Notes: a model not told the origin generated them from the letters alone. A DNA stretch of 64,000 nucleotides from VRUE01 sp963774555 (GCA_963774555.1 CAVZFL010000001.1:1116001-1180000), one strand, 5' to 3'. Positions 28,184 through 37,262 are shown, numbered from the stretch's first letter. Made by a program: numbers and translations.

Positions 28184-29713
28184 ATGAGCGCCGCGTCTCA
28201 CTCGGCTCGCCGCCGCCGAGCCGTATTCATGAGTGCGGTCCTGGCCGCGCTGTGCGGGTTTGCCGTGCTCGCGATCTCGATGAGCGATCGCGGTGATGCG
28301 GCTTTCCCGGGCCTCAACGGAAGGGTCGCCTATGCGTCTGGCGATTCCTATTCCTATTCGAGCGCGGGGATCTGGTCCGCGAATGCCGATGGAGGTTCGC
28401 CGACGCTGCTGAACGCGGGTCCCGGCGATGCGGCACCGGCCTATTCCCCAGACGGAACCCGGATCGCCTTTGACCGGGAGAGCGGCATCGCGGTGATGAG
28501 CGCGAGTGGCTCAGGACCCACGCAACTGCTGACCGGAAGCAGTTCGCAGTCGTCCCAGACCGAATGGAAAGAAGATTACGAAGACCCTCATTCGAGCAAA
28601 ATCATCCCGGTTGTCCGGATCCAGACTTTCGTCGACGAATGGCAAACCTTCGACCATCCGTCGTTTTCACCGAATGGCTCGCAGCTCGTGGTCGCCGAGG
28701 CCAGCGGGAGGCGGGTCAACAGGAGCATTTGCGCCGTCGAAGTCGAAGGCGAACAGACGTGCCTCGGCTTCGGCAATCCGAATGCCTACTTCAACTACGA
28801 ATACGACTGCGGTGCGTGTGGGTCACATTTGATCTCGATAGACGCGGTGACCGGCGCTCGGGTCGGGACGATCACCCCGCTGGCGGGGGAACGCAGGGAC
28901 ACCAAGCCGGCCTACTCCGGCGACGGCAAGATCGCCTTCTCGCGCAGCGGCAAAGGTGGATCCTCGATCTTCGTCATCGGTGGGCCGGGAGCCGAACCGG
29001 TGCGGGTGACTAGCGGCCAGTCCGATCGCGCACCGGACTTCTCGCCCGACAGTTCGAAGATCGTTTTCAGCCACGGCTATGAAGACATCGGAATCGTCGG
29101 CGTTGGCGGAGGCGCCGTGCAGCTCCTTCCCGTGCCGGCGCCCGAAGCCACCGGCGGATACGTCAACTCGCCGGCTTTCTCCCCGGACGGCACGCGGGTC
29201 GTCTTCCGGCGTGGCGCTTACGGCCCGAGCGGGAAAGATCAAACCGGCCTCTTCACGATGGCCCTCGACGGCTCCGGCTTCACCCGGATCACCGCCGACG
29301 GCTTCGCGCCCAGCTGGCAGCCGGTGCCGCCTCCGCCGCCACCGGTGAAACGCGCTAGAGCGAAAGCCAAGAAAGGGAAAGTCAGGCTGAACAAAAAAGG
29401 CCGAGCGATGATCGGCACGATCACCTGCGGCGGCAGCCCCTGCACGCTCGAGGTCGCCTCGGCGACGCTGAAGGCCGGCAAGAAGCCCTGCCACCAGGTG
29501 AGGACGAGGCTGCGGCGGAAGCTGGGGCCGGGGAAAAGCGCCAGGCTCGGGATCAAGGTCTACGGCAAATGCCTCGCCGCTCTTGAAAAAGCGGGCAAGG
29601 GCAGGCTGACAACCAGGGTCCGGGTCAAAGACTCGCTTGGCAAGAAAGTGCTGACGCTGAAATCGACTTTGGTCCCCGTCGCAGCGAAGAAAAAAGGGCA
29701 CGGCGGGAATTAG
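28184..29713 (+). CDS. secreted TolB/PD40-type beta-propeller protein, paralog B
   Basis: A 509-residue paralog of the upstream gene. It shares the signal-anchor (LAALCGFAVLAISMSDRGDAAF), the propeller motifs (GIWSANADGGSPTLL, APDFSPDSSKIVFSHG, PAFSPDGTRVVFRRG), the conserved insert with paired Cys (SICAVE, YDCGACGSH) and the C-terminal module (KGKVRLNKKGRAMIGTITCGGSPCTLEVAS). The proline hinge is PVPPPPPPVKRARAKAKKG. The two proteins differ mainly in surface loops. A hairpin at the stop codon may end the transcript. Confidence 0.8.
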   Translation: MSAASHSARRRRAVFMSAVLAALCGFAVLAISMSDRGDAAFPGLNGRVAYASGDSYSYSSAGIWSANADGGSPTLLNAGPGDAAPAYSPDGTRIAFDRESGIAVMSASGSGPTQLLTGSSSQSSQTEWKEDYEDPHSSKIIPVVRIQTFVDEWQTFDHPSFSPNGSQLVVAEASGRRVNRSICAVEVEGEQTCLGFGNPNAYFNYEYDCGACGSHLISIDAVTGARVGTITPLAGERRDTKPAYSGDGKIAFSRSGKGGSSIFVIGGPGAEPVRVTSGQSDRAPDFSPDSSKIVFSHGYEDIGIVGVGGGAVQLLPVPAPEATGGYVNSPAFSPDGTRVVFRRGAYGPSGKDQTGLFTMALDGSGFTRITADGFAPSWQPVPPPPPPVKRARAKAKKGKVRLNKKGRAMIGTITCGGSPCTLEVASATLKAGKKPCHQVRTRLRRKLGPGKSARLGIKVYGKCLAALEKAGKGRLTTRVRVKDSLGKKVLTLKSTLVPVAAKKKGHGGN

Positions 29714-29733
29714 GCCCGCCCGCAGCGGGCTAA
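29710..29733 (+). terminator. terminator-like hairpin after the propeller genes
   Basis: GCCCGC (29714-29719) and GCGGGC (29725-29730) pair around a 5-base loop, flanked by TTA and TAA that extend the stem around a single bulged base. It overlaps the TAG stop of the second propeller gene. The T-run is weak, so it is only a candidate. Confidence 0.4.
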
Positions 29734-29935
29734 TCTCGCACATTGCGCAAGGGCGGCAAGCGCGTTGTCCCGGGGGATTCGCCAGCCCTTCTTCGAAGGC
29801 GCGTTTACTGGCGAGCTGATGTAATCTTTTGTCTGCAACCTCGGCGGCACCGCAATGCCTCCTGCGGGCGACCTGGAGCTTGCGTGAGATCTAAACCTCC
29901 TGATTATTCAGCAATCTATGGCATAAACTCACCGT

Positions 29936-30325
29936 ATGGCCACCAGCGCTCAGTCCGCCGTCAATGAGGCCGCGCGATTCCTCTCGGTGGAGATAGGCAA
30001 GGCCTTCGCCGACGGCGCCGGGCTGATTGCGCTCGATCGATACCTCGGCAAGCTCCACGCTCAGCTGGCCAATCGGCCAAACGGAAAGACGGACGCCAAG
30101 CAAATCATCCCATCAAAGGCCGAGGTGGTGTCGTCGGCGGAGGCGGTTGCGCGGATCGCCGCCGACGTGCCAGGGGCGGAGTTGACCCAAGCGCACGAGG
30201 TCGTGGAGATGGAACTGTGTCAACTGCTGTTGGATATCGGCATACCCACGGCCACGGCCGTGAGGGTCGCCCGAGCCGTTCGTGAACGCGGGGTGCACAT
30301 CGTCACTTCTGCATGGCTGCCGTAG
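29936..30325 (+). CDS. conserved-looking hypothetical protein
   Basis: The 129-residue soluble, mostly helical protein (begins MATSAQSAVNEAARFLSVEIGK) has no signal peptide or membrane span. The stretch AEAVARIAADVPGAELTQAHEVVEMELCQLLLDIGIPTATAVRVARAVRERG suggests a helix-rich bundle. No domain is recognised. It is followed by a strong hairpin that may terminate it and the convergent gene. The ATG at 29936 is chosen as the first start after an AT-rich promoter-like stretch. Confidence 0.55.
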   Translation: MATSAQSAVNEAARFLSVEIGKAFADGAGLIALDRYLGKLHAQLANRPNGKTDAKQIIPSKAEVVSSAEAVARIAADVPGAELTQAHEVVEMELCQLLLDIGIPTATAVRVARAVRERGVHIVTSAWLP

Positions 30326-30358
30326 GGCGGTCGCTCGGCCCACCGTCGGCGAGACGGG

Positions 30359-30398
30359 CCCGGTGCGGCGGCAGATCAAACGCGCACGCCGCACCGGG
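30359..30398. terminator. bidirectional hairpin between convergent genes
   Basis: CCCGGTGCGGCG (30359-30370) and CGCCGCACCGGG (30387-30398) form a perfect 12-base stem with a 16-base loop. It sits between the ends of the convergent genes at 29936-30325 and 30412-30960, the expected place for a shared terminator, although there is no T-tract. Confidence 0.6.
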
Positions 30399-30411
30399 AC
30401 ATCCGAACTCG

Positions 30412-30960
30412 TTAGCTAAACCACCTGATGGACGAGGTCTGAGCCGCCATGACTCCCATCCCGCTATAACACGGGTCGCCGTTGACGTTCGGACCACAAT
30501 TGATCGAGGCCCCACCGAAATTGATGTGCTCGAAGTGCTTGAAGTTGATGCAGTTTCCGTTTCCGACCGCAGACCGAACTCGATCGTTCCAGCCCGTGGG
30601 CATGCTCGACACCTTCCAGCCCTGACTCGGGGAGCATGCTGACGGTGCGTACCAGGTCCACGATTCACCGCCAAACTGAATGTGACCGAAATCGGTTCCG
30701 ATCCACACGTTGCCACCGGTGGCAGCCGCGCTCCCACCTTGCATTTCTGCCATTGCCGGAGTCGAGTAGCACCCGATCTTTACCACCGTCGCTTCGACTT
30801 CACCCTTTGCACCAGCCGATTCGTCGGGTTGGAGAACCCCTACGCAGGACGGGATCAGAGACGATCCAACTGGAGCTTCCGCACCTGCGACAGGCGCGAC
30901 CATCGCGCCTAGTGTGAGCGCGGCAACACAGCACAGGCCCAAGGTCCGTAGTGCATTCAC
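30412..30960 (-). CDS. small secreted protein resembling betagamma-crystallin/peptidase inhibitor I36 fold
   Basis: The chosen GTG start at 30960 has GGGAGG upstream and gives a 182-residue precursor with a signal peptide (ALRTLGLCCVAALTLGAMVAPVAGA). An upstream ATG at 31002 is less likely. The mature part has WIGTDFGHIQFGGESWTWYA and INFKHFEHINFGGASINCG, two aromatic/Gly repeats, and the segment WNDRVRSAV that resembles the calcium-binding motif of betagamma-crystallins and I36 inhibitors. Several cysteines suggest disulfides. Such proteins are often protease inhibitors or stress-related Ca-binding proteins outside the cell. The identification is tentative. Confidence 0.55.
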   Translation of the reverse strand: MNALRTLGLCCVAALTLGAMVAPVAGAEAPVGSSLIPSCVGVLQPDESAGAKGEVEATVVKIGCYSTPAMAEMQGGSAAATGGNVWIGTDFGHIQFGGESWTWYAPSACSPSQGWKVSSMPTGWNDRVRSAVGNGNCINFKHFEHINFGGASINCGPNVNGDPCYSGMGVMAAQTSSIRWFS

Positions 30961-31126
30961 TGAGCTAACCTCCCGTATGTCCCCTGAGGGTTGCTGAACC
31001 ATTGATTGGCCCTTGAGGGACTGTTTACGCCGGAGGTCTCGGTTGTAGCCGGGGCCTCCGGTCAGTATTATTTGTCCATTGAACGTATATCACGCCTCGG
31101 GTCGCGCGGCGGGGTATGGTCGCCCG

Positions 31127-32032
31127 GTGCTCGGGCTCGGAATAGTCGCGGCAGTGGGAGCATCAGCCCTCTACAACGCATCGATTGCCTTTCAGGCATT
31201 GGAGGCGCGCGGCGTTTCGCACGAGCATTCGCTGCGGCCATCGTTGATCGGGAAGCTGCTGCGAAATCGGCGCTGGCTGGGGGCCACGGCGCTGGGGCTG
31301 GTGGGGTGGCCCTTGGAGATCGCGGCGCTGCTGCTGGCGCCGCTCACCGTCGTGCAGCCCTGCCTGGCGAGCGGCCTGATCCTGCTGCTCTGGCTGGGAG
31401 CGAGGAGGCTGGGGGAGGCGCCGGGCCTGCGGGAGGGGATTGCGGTCGCCGCGATCGTCGCCGGCGTGGGCGGGGTGGCGCTGGCGGCGCCGGAGCGGAC
31501 AACCGATCACGCCCAGACCGGCGCCATCGCCGCGGCGCTCCTCCTCGTGGCGATCCCGATCGCCGCGCCTTACCTCCTTCGCGCGCGCTTCCGAGATTCA
31601 CCACACCCTGGTGTGGTCAAAGTCGGATACGCGAATGCGATGGCGACCCTCGCCGTGGTCAGCGCGGGGTGCGGGTATGCGTGGACGGCGATTGCGAGCA
31701 AGTTGCTCACTGATGAGCTGGCGGCTGGGGCGGCGATCGTGGCCGTCGCCTGGCTCGCCACGGCGGCGGCATCCGAGGGGCTGGCCCTGCTCAGCGAGAT
31801 GAGCGCTCTGCAGCAGCGGCCGGCGACGCATGTCGCCCCCACGATGTTCGCCGTCCAGGTCCTCGTCCCGGTCGTGTTGGCGCCGCTGATCTTCGGCGAG
31901 TCCTGGGGCTCGACGCCGCTGGGCGGGGTGGTGCTCGTCGCCTCGATGGCGATCGCGGTCGCCGGCACGACCCTGCTGGCCGGCTCGCGCACCGTCGGCG
32001 CGGTGATCTCGGCCGCACATAAGGACGACTGA
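31127..32032 (+). CDS. DMT-superfamily (EamA/NIPA-like) membrane transporter
   Basis: A protein of about 301 residues with nine or ten hydrophobic segments in two homologous halves, as in drug/metabolite transporters. LGIVAAVGASALYNASIAFQALEAR opens the first half, LTVVQPCLASGLILLLWLGARRLGE is a conserved central segment, and TMFAVQVLVPVVLAPLIFGESWG closes the second half. Possible substrates include magnesium (NIPA type), nucleotide sugars or lipids. It lies 30 bases upstream of the glycan gene cluster, so flipping or export of a building block is a reasonable guess. GTG 31127 is preferred over a TTG at 31079. Confidence 0.7.
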   Translation: MLGLGIVAAVGASALYNASIAFQALEARGVSHEHSLRPSLIGKLLRNRRWLGATALGLVGWPLEIAALLLAPLTVVQPCLASGLILLLWLGARRLGEAPGLREGIAVAAIVAGVGGVALAAPERTTDHAQTGAIAAALLLVAIPIAAPYLLRARFRDSPHPGVVKVGYANAMATLAVVSAGCGYAWTAIASKLLTDELAAGAAIVAVAWLATAAASEGLALLSEMSALQQRPATHVAPTMFAVQVLVPVVLAPLIFGESWGSTPLGGVVLVASMAIAVAGTTLLAGSRTVGAVISAAHKDD

Positions 32033-32062
32033 TCCGGCTTCGCTGCTAGCCTGGCGGCGCTC

Positions 32063-33097
32063 TTGGCCACCGAATCCCCAGTCTCGGACGCCGGTAAGTT
32101 CGCCATCGGCTTCGACCATCGCGATCGCGCCAGGCTCTTCGAGCTCTGGACCGAGGTGCTCGATTCCGAGCAGTGGTCGGAGGGCCGGATGCTGGAGGCG
32201 TTCGAGCAGCGCTGGGCGGAGTGGAACGGGTTGCCGAGCCTCGGCCTCTCCAGCTGGGCCGGCGGTGCCCTGGCGGCGCTCGAGTTCGCCGGCGTGCGCG
32301 GCGAGACCGTGCTCTGTCCCTCGAACACCTTCATGGCCACCCCGCTGGCGGCGATCGGGGCCGGTGCCGAGGTCGAGTTCGTCGACTGCAACCGCGGCGA
32401 CCTCTGCATGTCGTTCGAGGACTTCGAGCGCAAGGCGGAGCGGCACAAGCCAAAGGCCGCGATCCTCGTTCACATCGGCGGCCACATCGCCTTCGACGCC
32501 GATCGCATCGCCGCCTACTGCCGCGACAACGGCATCTTCCTGCTCGAGGACTGCGCCCACGCCCACGGCGCCGATTGGAACGGCAGCCGGCCGGGAGCCT
32601 TCGGCGATGCCGGCGTCTACTCGCTCTACGCGACCAAGACGGTCTCGAGCGGGGAGGGTGGCGTGCTCGTCTCCGCCGACGAGGAGCTGATCGAGTTCGC
32701 GCGCAAGTTCCGCAACTACGGCAAGTTCGAGCACGAGGTCGACGGGCTCAACTTCCGCATGAGCGAGTTCACCGCGGCGCTCGCCCTGGTCCAGGCCGAC
32801 CGCATGGAGGAGATCGTCGCCTGGAAGAACTCCTACGCGCGCGAGCACCTCGACGCCCTGCACCCGTCCCGCCTCGAGCTGCCCGAGGGGATGACCTCCG
32901 GCCTCTACAAGTACGTCGTCTTCGAGGAGATCGAGAAGTCGACCGGCCGCGTCTACGAAGAGCCCTGCCACCGCATCATGAGGCGCTCCGACGACCTGCC
33001 CAACACCGACTGGGTGGCAGAGCACCACTGGTGCGTGCCGCTCTACTACCGACCGGAGAGCCGCGAGGCGGCCCTCGGCGAGAAGGAGAACGCATGA
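32063..33097 (+). CDS. DegT/DnrJ/EryC1-family PLP-dependent aminotransferase
   Basis: A 344-residue sugar aminotransferase-like protein, which moves an amino group from glutamate or glutamine onto a keto-sugar nucleotide. CPSNTFMATPLAAIGAGAEVEFVDC is the N-terminal fold, LLEDCAHAHGADWNG is the PLP-binding Asp region, and YSLYATKTVSSGEGG carries the Schiff-base Lys. The start is TTG 32063. The stop overlaps the start of the epimerase-glycosyltransferase gene (ATGA at 33094), so the two are translated together. Amino-sugar or related sugar-modification chemistry is implied; the product is unknown. Confidence 0.88.
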   Translation: MATESPVSDAGKFAIGFDHRDRARLFELWTEVLDSEQWSEGRMLEAFEQRWAEWNGLPSLGLSSWAGGALAALEFAGVRGETVLCPSNTFMATPLAAIGAGAEVEFVDCNRGDLCMSFEDFERKAERHKPKAAILVHIGGHIAFDADRIAAYCRDNGIFLLEDCAHAHGADWNGSRPGAFGDAGVYSLYATKTVSSGEGGVLVSADEELIEFARKFRNYGKFEHEVDGLNFRMSEFTAALALVQADRMEEIVAWKNSYAREHLDALHPSRLELPEGMTSGLYKYVVFEEIEKSTGRVYEEPCHRIMRRSDDLPNTDWVAEHHWCVPLYYRPESREAALGEKENA

Positions 33098-35442
33098 GGG
33101 TCCTGGTAACCGGCGGCGGTGGATTCATCGGCTCGCACGTGGTCGACCGCCTGATCGAGCGGGGCGACACGCCGCGGATCTTCGACCTCAGCGCCTCGCC
33201 CTACCACTCGCCGCTGGAAGTCGAGACCTTCACCGGCAGCATCACCGACCCGGCCAACCTCGACCTGGCGATGCGCGACTGCGACGCCGTGATCCACCTC
33301 GCCGCCGTCGCCGACGTCGGCCACGTCCTCGCCGATCCGGTTCTCGCCGAGGAGGTCAACACCCGCGGCACGCTCAACGTGCTCGAGGCCGCCTGCCGGG
33401 CCAAGGTCGGCCGCGTCGTCTACGGCTCGACCACCTGGGTCTACAGCGACTGCCCCGAGCAGGAGGTCGACGAGGAAACCCCGATCCCGGCGCCGCGCCA
33501 TCTCTACACCGCGACCAAGCTGGCCGGCGAGACCTACTGCGCCGGCTACGCCGAGCTCTATGACCTGGAGAGCACCGTGCTGCGTTTCGGCATCCCCTAC
33601 GGCCCGCGCGCCCGCGCCGCCGGGGTCGTCGCCAAGTTCACCGATCTCTCCTTCGAAGGCAAGCCGCTGACGATTGCCGGCGACGGCTCGACGACCCGCA
33701 GCTTCATCTACGTCGAGGATCTCGCCGACGGGATCGTCGCCGCGCTCGCGCCCAAGGCCGCCGGCCGCACCTACAACCTCTCCGGCGACGAGGTCGTGAC
33801 GATCCTCGAAATCGCCGAGCGGGTGCAGGAAAACGTCGAGACCTGCGAGATAACCCACACGCCGCCGCGCCCCGGCGACTTCCCCGGCAAGACGATCTCC
33901 AACGAGCGCGCGCTCGCCGAGCTCGGCTGGCAGGCGAAGACGAGCTTCAAGGAAGGCGTGCGCAAGTACGTCGAATGGGTGCGCAGCAGCACCCGCCCGC
34001 CCGACCCGATCCCCGGCAAGCAGCCCTCGCTGAACGGCAACGAACACGCAGCCGGTGCCCTGCTGGCCGGCGCCGCCCGCGCCGAGGAGCGCTCGCCGCG
34101 GGTGCTGATCCTCAGCGCCGACATCGGCGAGGGCCACGACCTGCCGGCGCGAATCATCAAGGCCGACCTCGAAGAGGAGGTTCCCGGGGTCGAGGTCGAG
34201 ATCGCCAACGGGCTCGAGGCGATGGGCAAGCTCTCCGCCGCCGTCCTGCGCAACGGCTCCAAAGTGACCTTCCGCTGGATGCCCTGGCTGTTCGACATCC
34301 AGTACTGGCTGATCACCAAGTTCGCTCCCGCCCGCTGGCTCTTTCATCACCTCGGCTACGTGTTCTCGGGCCGCGGCCTGCTGAAGGTCATCGAGGCGCA
34401 TGACCCCGACGCCGTCATCTCCACCTACCCCGGCGTGACCGCCGTGCTGGGAATGCTGCGTGAGAACCGCCGCCTCGACATCCCGGTGCAGTCGGCGATC
34501 ACCGACCTGGCCGGGCTGCGCTACTGGGCCCATCCCGGGGTCGACCTGCACTACGTCACCCACCCGGAGTCGATCGAGGAGGTCGAGAGGCTGGTCGGCC
34601 CCGGGACCGTCGAGTGGGTCCGCCCGCCGATCTCGCGCGACTTCCTGATGCCGCGCACCCGTCGCGACGCGCGCGAGGCGCTCGACGTCCCGGCCCACGC
34701 GCGGGTCGTGCTCGTTTCCGGCGGTGGCTGGGGGATCGGCGACCTCGAGGGGGCGATCCGCTCCGCCCTCTCCGAGGACGCCCTGGTCGTCTGCATCACC
34801 GGCCGCAACGACATCGCCCGCGAGAAGCTCGAACGCAGCTTCGACGGCAACGAGCAGGTCCGCGTCCTCGGCTTCACCGAGCAGATGAGCGACTGGATGG
34901 CAGCCGCCGACGCGATGATCCACGCGACCGCGGGCCTGACCGTGCTCGAGGCCCACATCCGCGGCTGCCCGGTGGTCTCCTACGGCTTCTCGGCCGGGCC
35001 ACCTGCGCGCCAACAACGCGGCCTTCGAACGATTCGGCCTGGCCGAGGTGGCCGGCTCCCAGCACGAGCTGGAGTCGGTCCTGCGCCACGTCACCCGCGA
35101 GCGGCGCTCGCCGGACTCCTCCTTCGCCTCGCTTGCCCTCGATCGCCTCTCGCGCTGCTCACGGTGCGGCCACGGGTTCGCCCCCAGCCGGTTTGGCGCC
35201 TGCGCACCGAGCGGGTCGCGACCGCCGTCACCCTCGCCGTGCTGGCGGTGGTGATGTTGTTCACAGTGATCGACCGCGAAGCCCCCTACAAGGTGATCGC
35301 CAAGCCGCTGGAGGGCCGCATCCACATCGGCAAGGACAACGACGGCTCGACCGCGACGCCCGCGACAGGCGTCGCCCCGGCGAACAAGGCTCAGGCCAAG
35401 ACGGCTCACGCCCAGCAGGCCTCGGCTCAAGCGGCCCCTTGA
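33094..35442 (+). CDS. fused NAD-dependent epimerase/dehydratase and GT28-type glycosyltransferase with C-terminal membrane tail
   Basis: Residues 1-310 are a short-chain NAD(P)-dependent sugar epimerase: GGGGFIGSHVVDRLI at the N-terminus, YGSTTWVY, and catalytic YTATK. After a proline-rich linker (TRPPDPIPGKQ), residues about 345-650 match the diacylglycerol or MGDG-synthase-type glycosyltransferase: VLILSADIGEGHD, then ISTYPGVTAVLGML, VSGGGWGIGDLEGAI and HATAGLTVLEAHIRGCPVV. The frame is open from 33094 to about 35000 with no stop between domains. Thereafter three apparent single-base insertions (near 35001, 35128 and 35150) break the end, which finishes in a membrane helix (TAVTLAVLAVVMLFTVI). 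Its substrate may be a lipid-linked sugar. A lost stop codon between two genes is the alternative to a real fusion. Confidence 0.75.
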   Translation: MRVLVTGGGGFIGSHVVDRLIERGDTPRIFDLSASPYHSPLEVETFTGSITDPANLDLAMRDCDAVIHLAAVADVGHVLADPVLAEEVNTRGTLNVLEAACRAKVGRVVYGSTTWVYSDCPEQEVDEETPIPAPRHLYTATKLAGETYCAGYAELYDLESTVLRFGIPYGPRARAAGVVAKFTDLSFEGKPLTIAGDGSTTRSFIYVEDLADGIVAALAPKAAGRTYNLSGDEVVTILEIAERVQENVETCEITHTPPRPGDFPGKTISNERALAELGWQAKTSFKEGVRKYVEWVRSSTRPPDPIPGKQPSLNGNEHAAGALLAGAARAEERSPRVLILSADIGEGHDLPARIIKADLEEEVPGVEVEIANGLEAMGKLSAAVLRNGSKVTFRWMPWLFDIQYWLITKFAPARWLFHHLGYVFSGRGLLKVIEAHDPDAVISTYPGVTAVLGMLRENRRLDIPVQSAITDLAGLRYWAHPGVDLHYVTHPESIEEVERLVGPGTVEWVRPPISRDFLMPRTRRDAREALDVPAHARVVLVSGGGWGIGDLEGAIRSALSEDALVVCITGRNDIAREKLERSFDGNEQVRVLGFTEQMSDWMAAADAMIHATAGLTVLEAHIRGCPVVSYGFSAGPPARQQRGLRTIRPGRGGRLPARAGVGPAPRHPRAALAGLLLRLACPRSPLALLTVRPRVRPQPVWRLRTERVATAVTLAVLAVVMLFTVIDREAPYKVIAKPLEGRIHIGKDNDGSTATPATGVAPANKAQAKTAHAQQASAQAAP

Positions 35443-36144
35443 TCCGAGCGCTGGCGGGGGCCGGTGCCTCCGCCGCCGCGGTTCTGCACGCCGGCCCAGC
35501 GCTCGCGCCACTCGTGCCAGGGTTTGGGCCGGCTCTGGGAATCACGCACGCCAGCACGGTGTGGATGGCGTCGCGCTCACCTTCGACGACGGCCCGCACC
35601 CGCAGGGGACCCCGGCGGTGCTGGAGACGCTGCGCGAGGCCGGCGCCACCGCGACCTTCTTCCTCGCCGGCGAGCAGGTCGAGCGACGGCCGGCGCTGGC
35701 GGCCGAGATCGTCGCCGCCGGCCACCGGGTCGAGCTGCACTGCCATCGCCATCGCAACGCGCTGCGGCTTGGCGTCACGCGACTTCCTCGACGACGCCGA
35801 GCGCGCCCGGGCGATCGATCGAGGAGGCGAGCGGCCAGGCGATCGCCGACTACCGCCCGCCCTACGGGATCTTCAGCGCCGCGACCCTGCGCGCGGTGCG
35901 CCGCCGCGGCTGGCGGCCGGTGCTCTGGTCGCGCTGGGGGAAGGACTGGCGGCGGGACGCGACGGCCGAGTCGATCGCGCGTCGCTCAAGCGCCGGCATC
36001 GAGGCCGGCGACATCGTCCTCCTCCACGACGCCGACTACTACAGCGCGCGCGGCTCCTGGGTGCGCACCGCGGCGGCGCTGCCGCTGATCCTCGACGGAG
36101 CTCGAGAGCCGCGGGCTGAAGATCGAGCGTCGCTGCGCCGCTGA
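35439..36144 (+). CDS. polysaccharide deacetylase (NodB/CE4 domain), frameshifted
   Basis: A TTG start overlapping the upstream stop (TTGA) gives a signal-like N-terminus (IRALAGAGASAAAVLHAGPA). All five CE4 motifs are visible across frames: TFDDGPHP (motif 1), ELHCHRHRN (His motif), YRPPYG (motif 3), WSRWGKDWR and DIVLLHDAD (motif 5). Such enzymes remove N-acetyl groups from cell-wall or exopolysaccharide sugars. At least four single-base shifts are needed to join them (near 35545, 35771, 35820 and 36097). It is the last gene of the DegT-epimerase-GT run, consistent with glycan modification. The exact stop is uncertain. Confidence 0.75.
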
Positions 36145-36321
36145 GAAGGCGGCGCGATCGTCCACTGCTCGCAGCCGGCGAAGGCCTCGTCGAGGCGCTG
36201 CGCCATCGTGCTCCTCGGGGCCGGTCCTGGTCGAAGATCTCCCTGGGCATGGCTCTCCGTCCTGTAGGGGGCGTTGATGGAACCTTCGCCCCTCGGTCAG
36301 ACGAAAAACATGCAAGTAGCG

Positions 36322-36348
36322 AAAAAGAACGCGCAGCTTGCGCGTTTT
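36322..36348 (-). terminator. Rho-independent terminator of the alpha/beta hydrolase gene
   Basis: On the minus strand a perfect 8-base stem, AACGCGCA/TGCGCGTT around a 3-base loop (36328-36346), is followed by TTCTTTTTC. It lies just past the corrected stop of the hydrolase at 36352. The plus-strand side has only TTTT, so use by the deacetylase transcript is less certain. Confidence 0.7.
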
Positions 36349-36351
36349 GGC

Positions 36352-37208
36352 TCAGTTCGGCTCGACGAATGAGGCGATCTCGTCGGCCAGCCGCTGCGGC
36401 TGGTCGAGCGGGACGAAGGTGCTCGCGTCGGGGATCTCGACGATGCCGCGCGTTCGGAGTCTCCTTCGGCCAGCCGTTCCGCGTAGCTTGATCGGGAAGA
36501 GCTTGTCGCCCGGCGCCCAGGTGAGCAGGATCGGCAGTTCCGAGCCGCTGCAGCTTCTCGGCCGCCTCCAGCGTGTAGCGCTTGTTCATCCCGACGGTGA
36601 CCTTCTTCGCGTCGTGCTTGACGCCGGGGTCGTGCAGCCCCGGCCGCATCCAGGAGGCGACCAGGTCGGCCGGGATCCGCGTCTTGGCGAAGGGCTTGAA
36701 GGCGGCACGGGCCAGCGGCGCCGATGCGGAACGGGCGCCGAGAGCACGGTCATCCCGCCGGGCAGCTTCGCGAGCGGCGGCATCGCCTTGAAGATCCCCG
36801 GCGGGAAGTTCTCGTGGGTGTCGCAGTTGGTCAGCACGAGGCGGCCGATCCGCTCCGGGTGGCGGGTGACCAGCACCTGCGACATCGCGCCGCCGGAGTC
36901 GTTGCCGACGATCGTCACGTCGTCGAGGTCGAGCGCCGCGAGGAAGCTGTCGACGATCGCGGCGATGCCGGGAGGGGAGAGGTCGGCGTCCGGGTTCATC
37001 GCGATCTGCTGGGCGCCGATCGGCCAGTCGGGCGCGATGCAGCGGCAGCGATCGGAGAGCGCGGTCGACGACGCCGTCCCAGAGCCGGCCGTCGACCAGG
37101 AAGCCGTGGACGAAGACGACCGGCTTGCCCTCGCCGGCTTCGCGGTAGCGAATCCGCCCGGCAGGCAAGCTCGATCTCATGGCGCTGGTCTGACTGGCTC
37201 ATCGGCAT
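36352..37208 (-). CDS. alpha/beta-hydrolase, haloalkane-dehalogenase-like, frameshifted
   Basis: Once about six frame breaks are corrected, the protein runs from ATG 37208 (SQSDQRHEIEL) through GKPVVFVHGFLVDGRLWDGVV, DVTIVGNDSGGAMSQVLV and RHPERIGRLVLTNCDTHENFPPG to VEIPDASTFVPLDQPQRLADEIASF. The nucleophile elbow GNDSGG places Asp where the nucleophile sits, as in haloalkane dehalogenases and relatives. It is divergent from a TetR gene, with a palindrome in between, so it is probably regulated by that protein. The substrate is unknown. The largest intact piece is 36586-36999. Confidence 0.7.
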
Positions 37209-37247
37209 CCTCCTCGGGCTTGGTTCGGCGGCTGGCGGGTAGAGTTA

Positions 37248-37262
37248 CATACAGACTGTATG
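37248..37262. promoter_or_regulatory. TetR operator palindrome
   Basis: The perfect 15-base palindrome CATACAGACTGTATG lies between the hydrolase and tetR genes and overlaps the tetR ATG at 37260. Such placement fits autorepression plus control of the divergent hydrolase. The overlap with the start codon also suggests a leaderless tetR mRNA. Confidence 0.6.

Noticed and set aside
31003..31126. Possible tRNA or riboswitch in the gap before the transporter
   Set aside because: I saw no cloverleaf or conserved riboswitch core; only an AT-richer promoter-like stretch is visible.
32173..33093. Upstream extension of the epimerase frame into the DegT gene
   Set aside because: The translation before 33094 is an arginine-rich shadow of the aminotransferase; the ATG at 33094 gives a perfect Rossmann N-terminus.
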